From Chitinophagaceae bacterium (GTDB lineage Bacteria; Bacteroidota; Bacteroidia; Chitinophagales; Chitinophagaceae), in contig JADJDJ010000003.1 in NCBI GenBank assembly GCA_016702745.1, forward strand, positions 620,001 through 684,000: 64,000 nucleotides of DNA. Direction: 5' to 3'. Position numbers and translations under genes: made by a program. The notes under the pieces were generated by a model. The model saw only the letters and a program-made list of their open reading frames with translations. It was not told where the DNA came from and searched no databases. Shown piece by piece: positions 63,926 through 64,000 of this stretch (the first letter of the stretch is position 1; each line of letters begins with the position of its first letter).

Positions 63926-64000
63926 TCAACTATCAACCCGTTTCGCTTTCCTCGCCAGCTGCAAAAACACTTCATCCATCGAAGCGGCGCCATACTGCTG
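63926..64000 (-). CDS. ABC transporter ATP-binding protein, C-terminal end only
   Basis: The last 24 codons of a minus-strand gene that continues beyond the window. They read QQYGAASMDEVFLQLARKAK with a TGA at 63926-63928. SMDEVFLQL is the usual C-terminal motif of exporter ATPases (compare MEDVFVxL). With the two permeases downstream it would complete an ABC-2 exporter. GC-rich GCCGGCGG repeats lie just after its stop. Confidence 0.75.
   Translation of the reverse strand, partial: QQYGAASMDEVFLQLARKAKRVDS

Overview
The window looks like a piece of a chromosome from a Bacteroidota bacterium, most likely family Chitinophagaceae. That placement rests on protein character, not on a database search: DUF6702 and HupE/UreJ beside M1 peptidases, VPS10/Asp-box secreted proteins, a Bacteroidota-style phosphoenolpyruvate carboxylase and ketol-acid reductoisomerase, and -7 promoter boxes of the form TAnnTTTG. 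Gene density is high, and I saw no tRNA, rRNA, CRISPR array, phage or classical insertion sequence.

Layout. 1-8.3 kb: cysteine desulfurase, phosphoglucosamine mutase, a methyltransferase, then two LTA-synthase-like membrane sulfatases flanking a PAP2 phosphatase (envelope modification). 8.4-23 kb: a CNNM/CorC protein, DUF6702, HupE/UreJ, two tandem M1 metallopeptidases, a secreted esterase, a MORN-like protein, a VPS10-type protein and a membrane-anchored trypsin-like protease. 22.7-28.3 kb: CoA-transferase, aroQ, carA and two proteins of unknown function. 28.5-41 kb: a complete branched-chain amino acid block, leuACDB followed by ilvEDBNCA. Between the two halves lies a leader peptide rich in Ile and Val codons plus a terminator, a textbook-style attenuator. 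41-50.2 kb: nitrogen assimilation (gltB, gltD, amtB, an outer-membrane porin). 50.6-56 kb: agmatine deiminase and N-carbamoylputrescine amidase (putrescine synthesis), separated by a small S23/four-helix-bundle gene inside inverted 8-bp repeat arrays, then ppc. 56-60.1 kb: ribosomal operon infA-rpmJ-rpsM-rpsK-rpsD-rpoA-rplQ. 60.2-64 kb: two small unknown proteins and an ABC-2 exporter (two permeases and the end of the ATPase), with a 147-bp tandem repeat inside the operon.

The genes combine into an amino-acid/nitrogen module: AmtB imports ammonium, GltBD makes glutamate, IlvE uses glutamate to aminate the branched-chain keto acids, IlvA feeds isoleucine synthesis, CarA uses glutamine. A 13-bp word (AATAGCAAGCAAT) recurs near leuA, gltB and the porin, with a near-match at the ilv leader, and may mark a shared regulon.

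Two things stand out beyond the genes. First, intergenic spaces carry many arrays of degenerate 7-8 bp units, different in sequence from place to place but often starting within a few bases of a stop codon and sometimes forming inverted pairs; some repeats have spread into protein N-termini (LeuC, an ABC permease). Second, eight genes carry a one-base frameshift, seven of them at or consistent with a homopolymer, and leuC has an in-frame TGA. Most of the frameshifts are probably consensus sequencing errors, so I annotate those genes as whole units.
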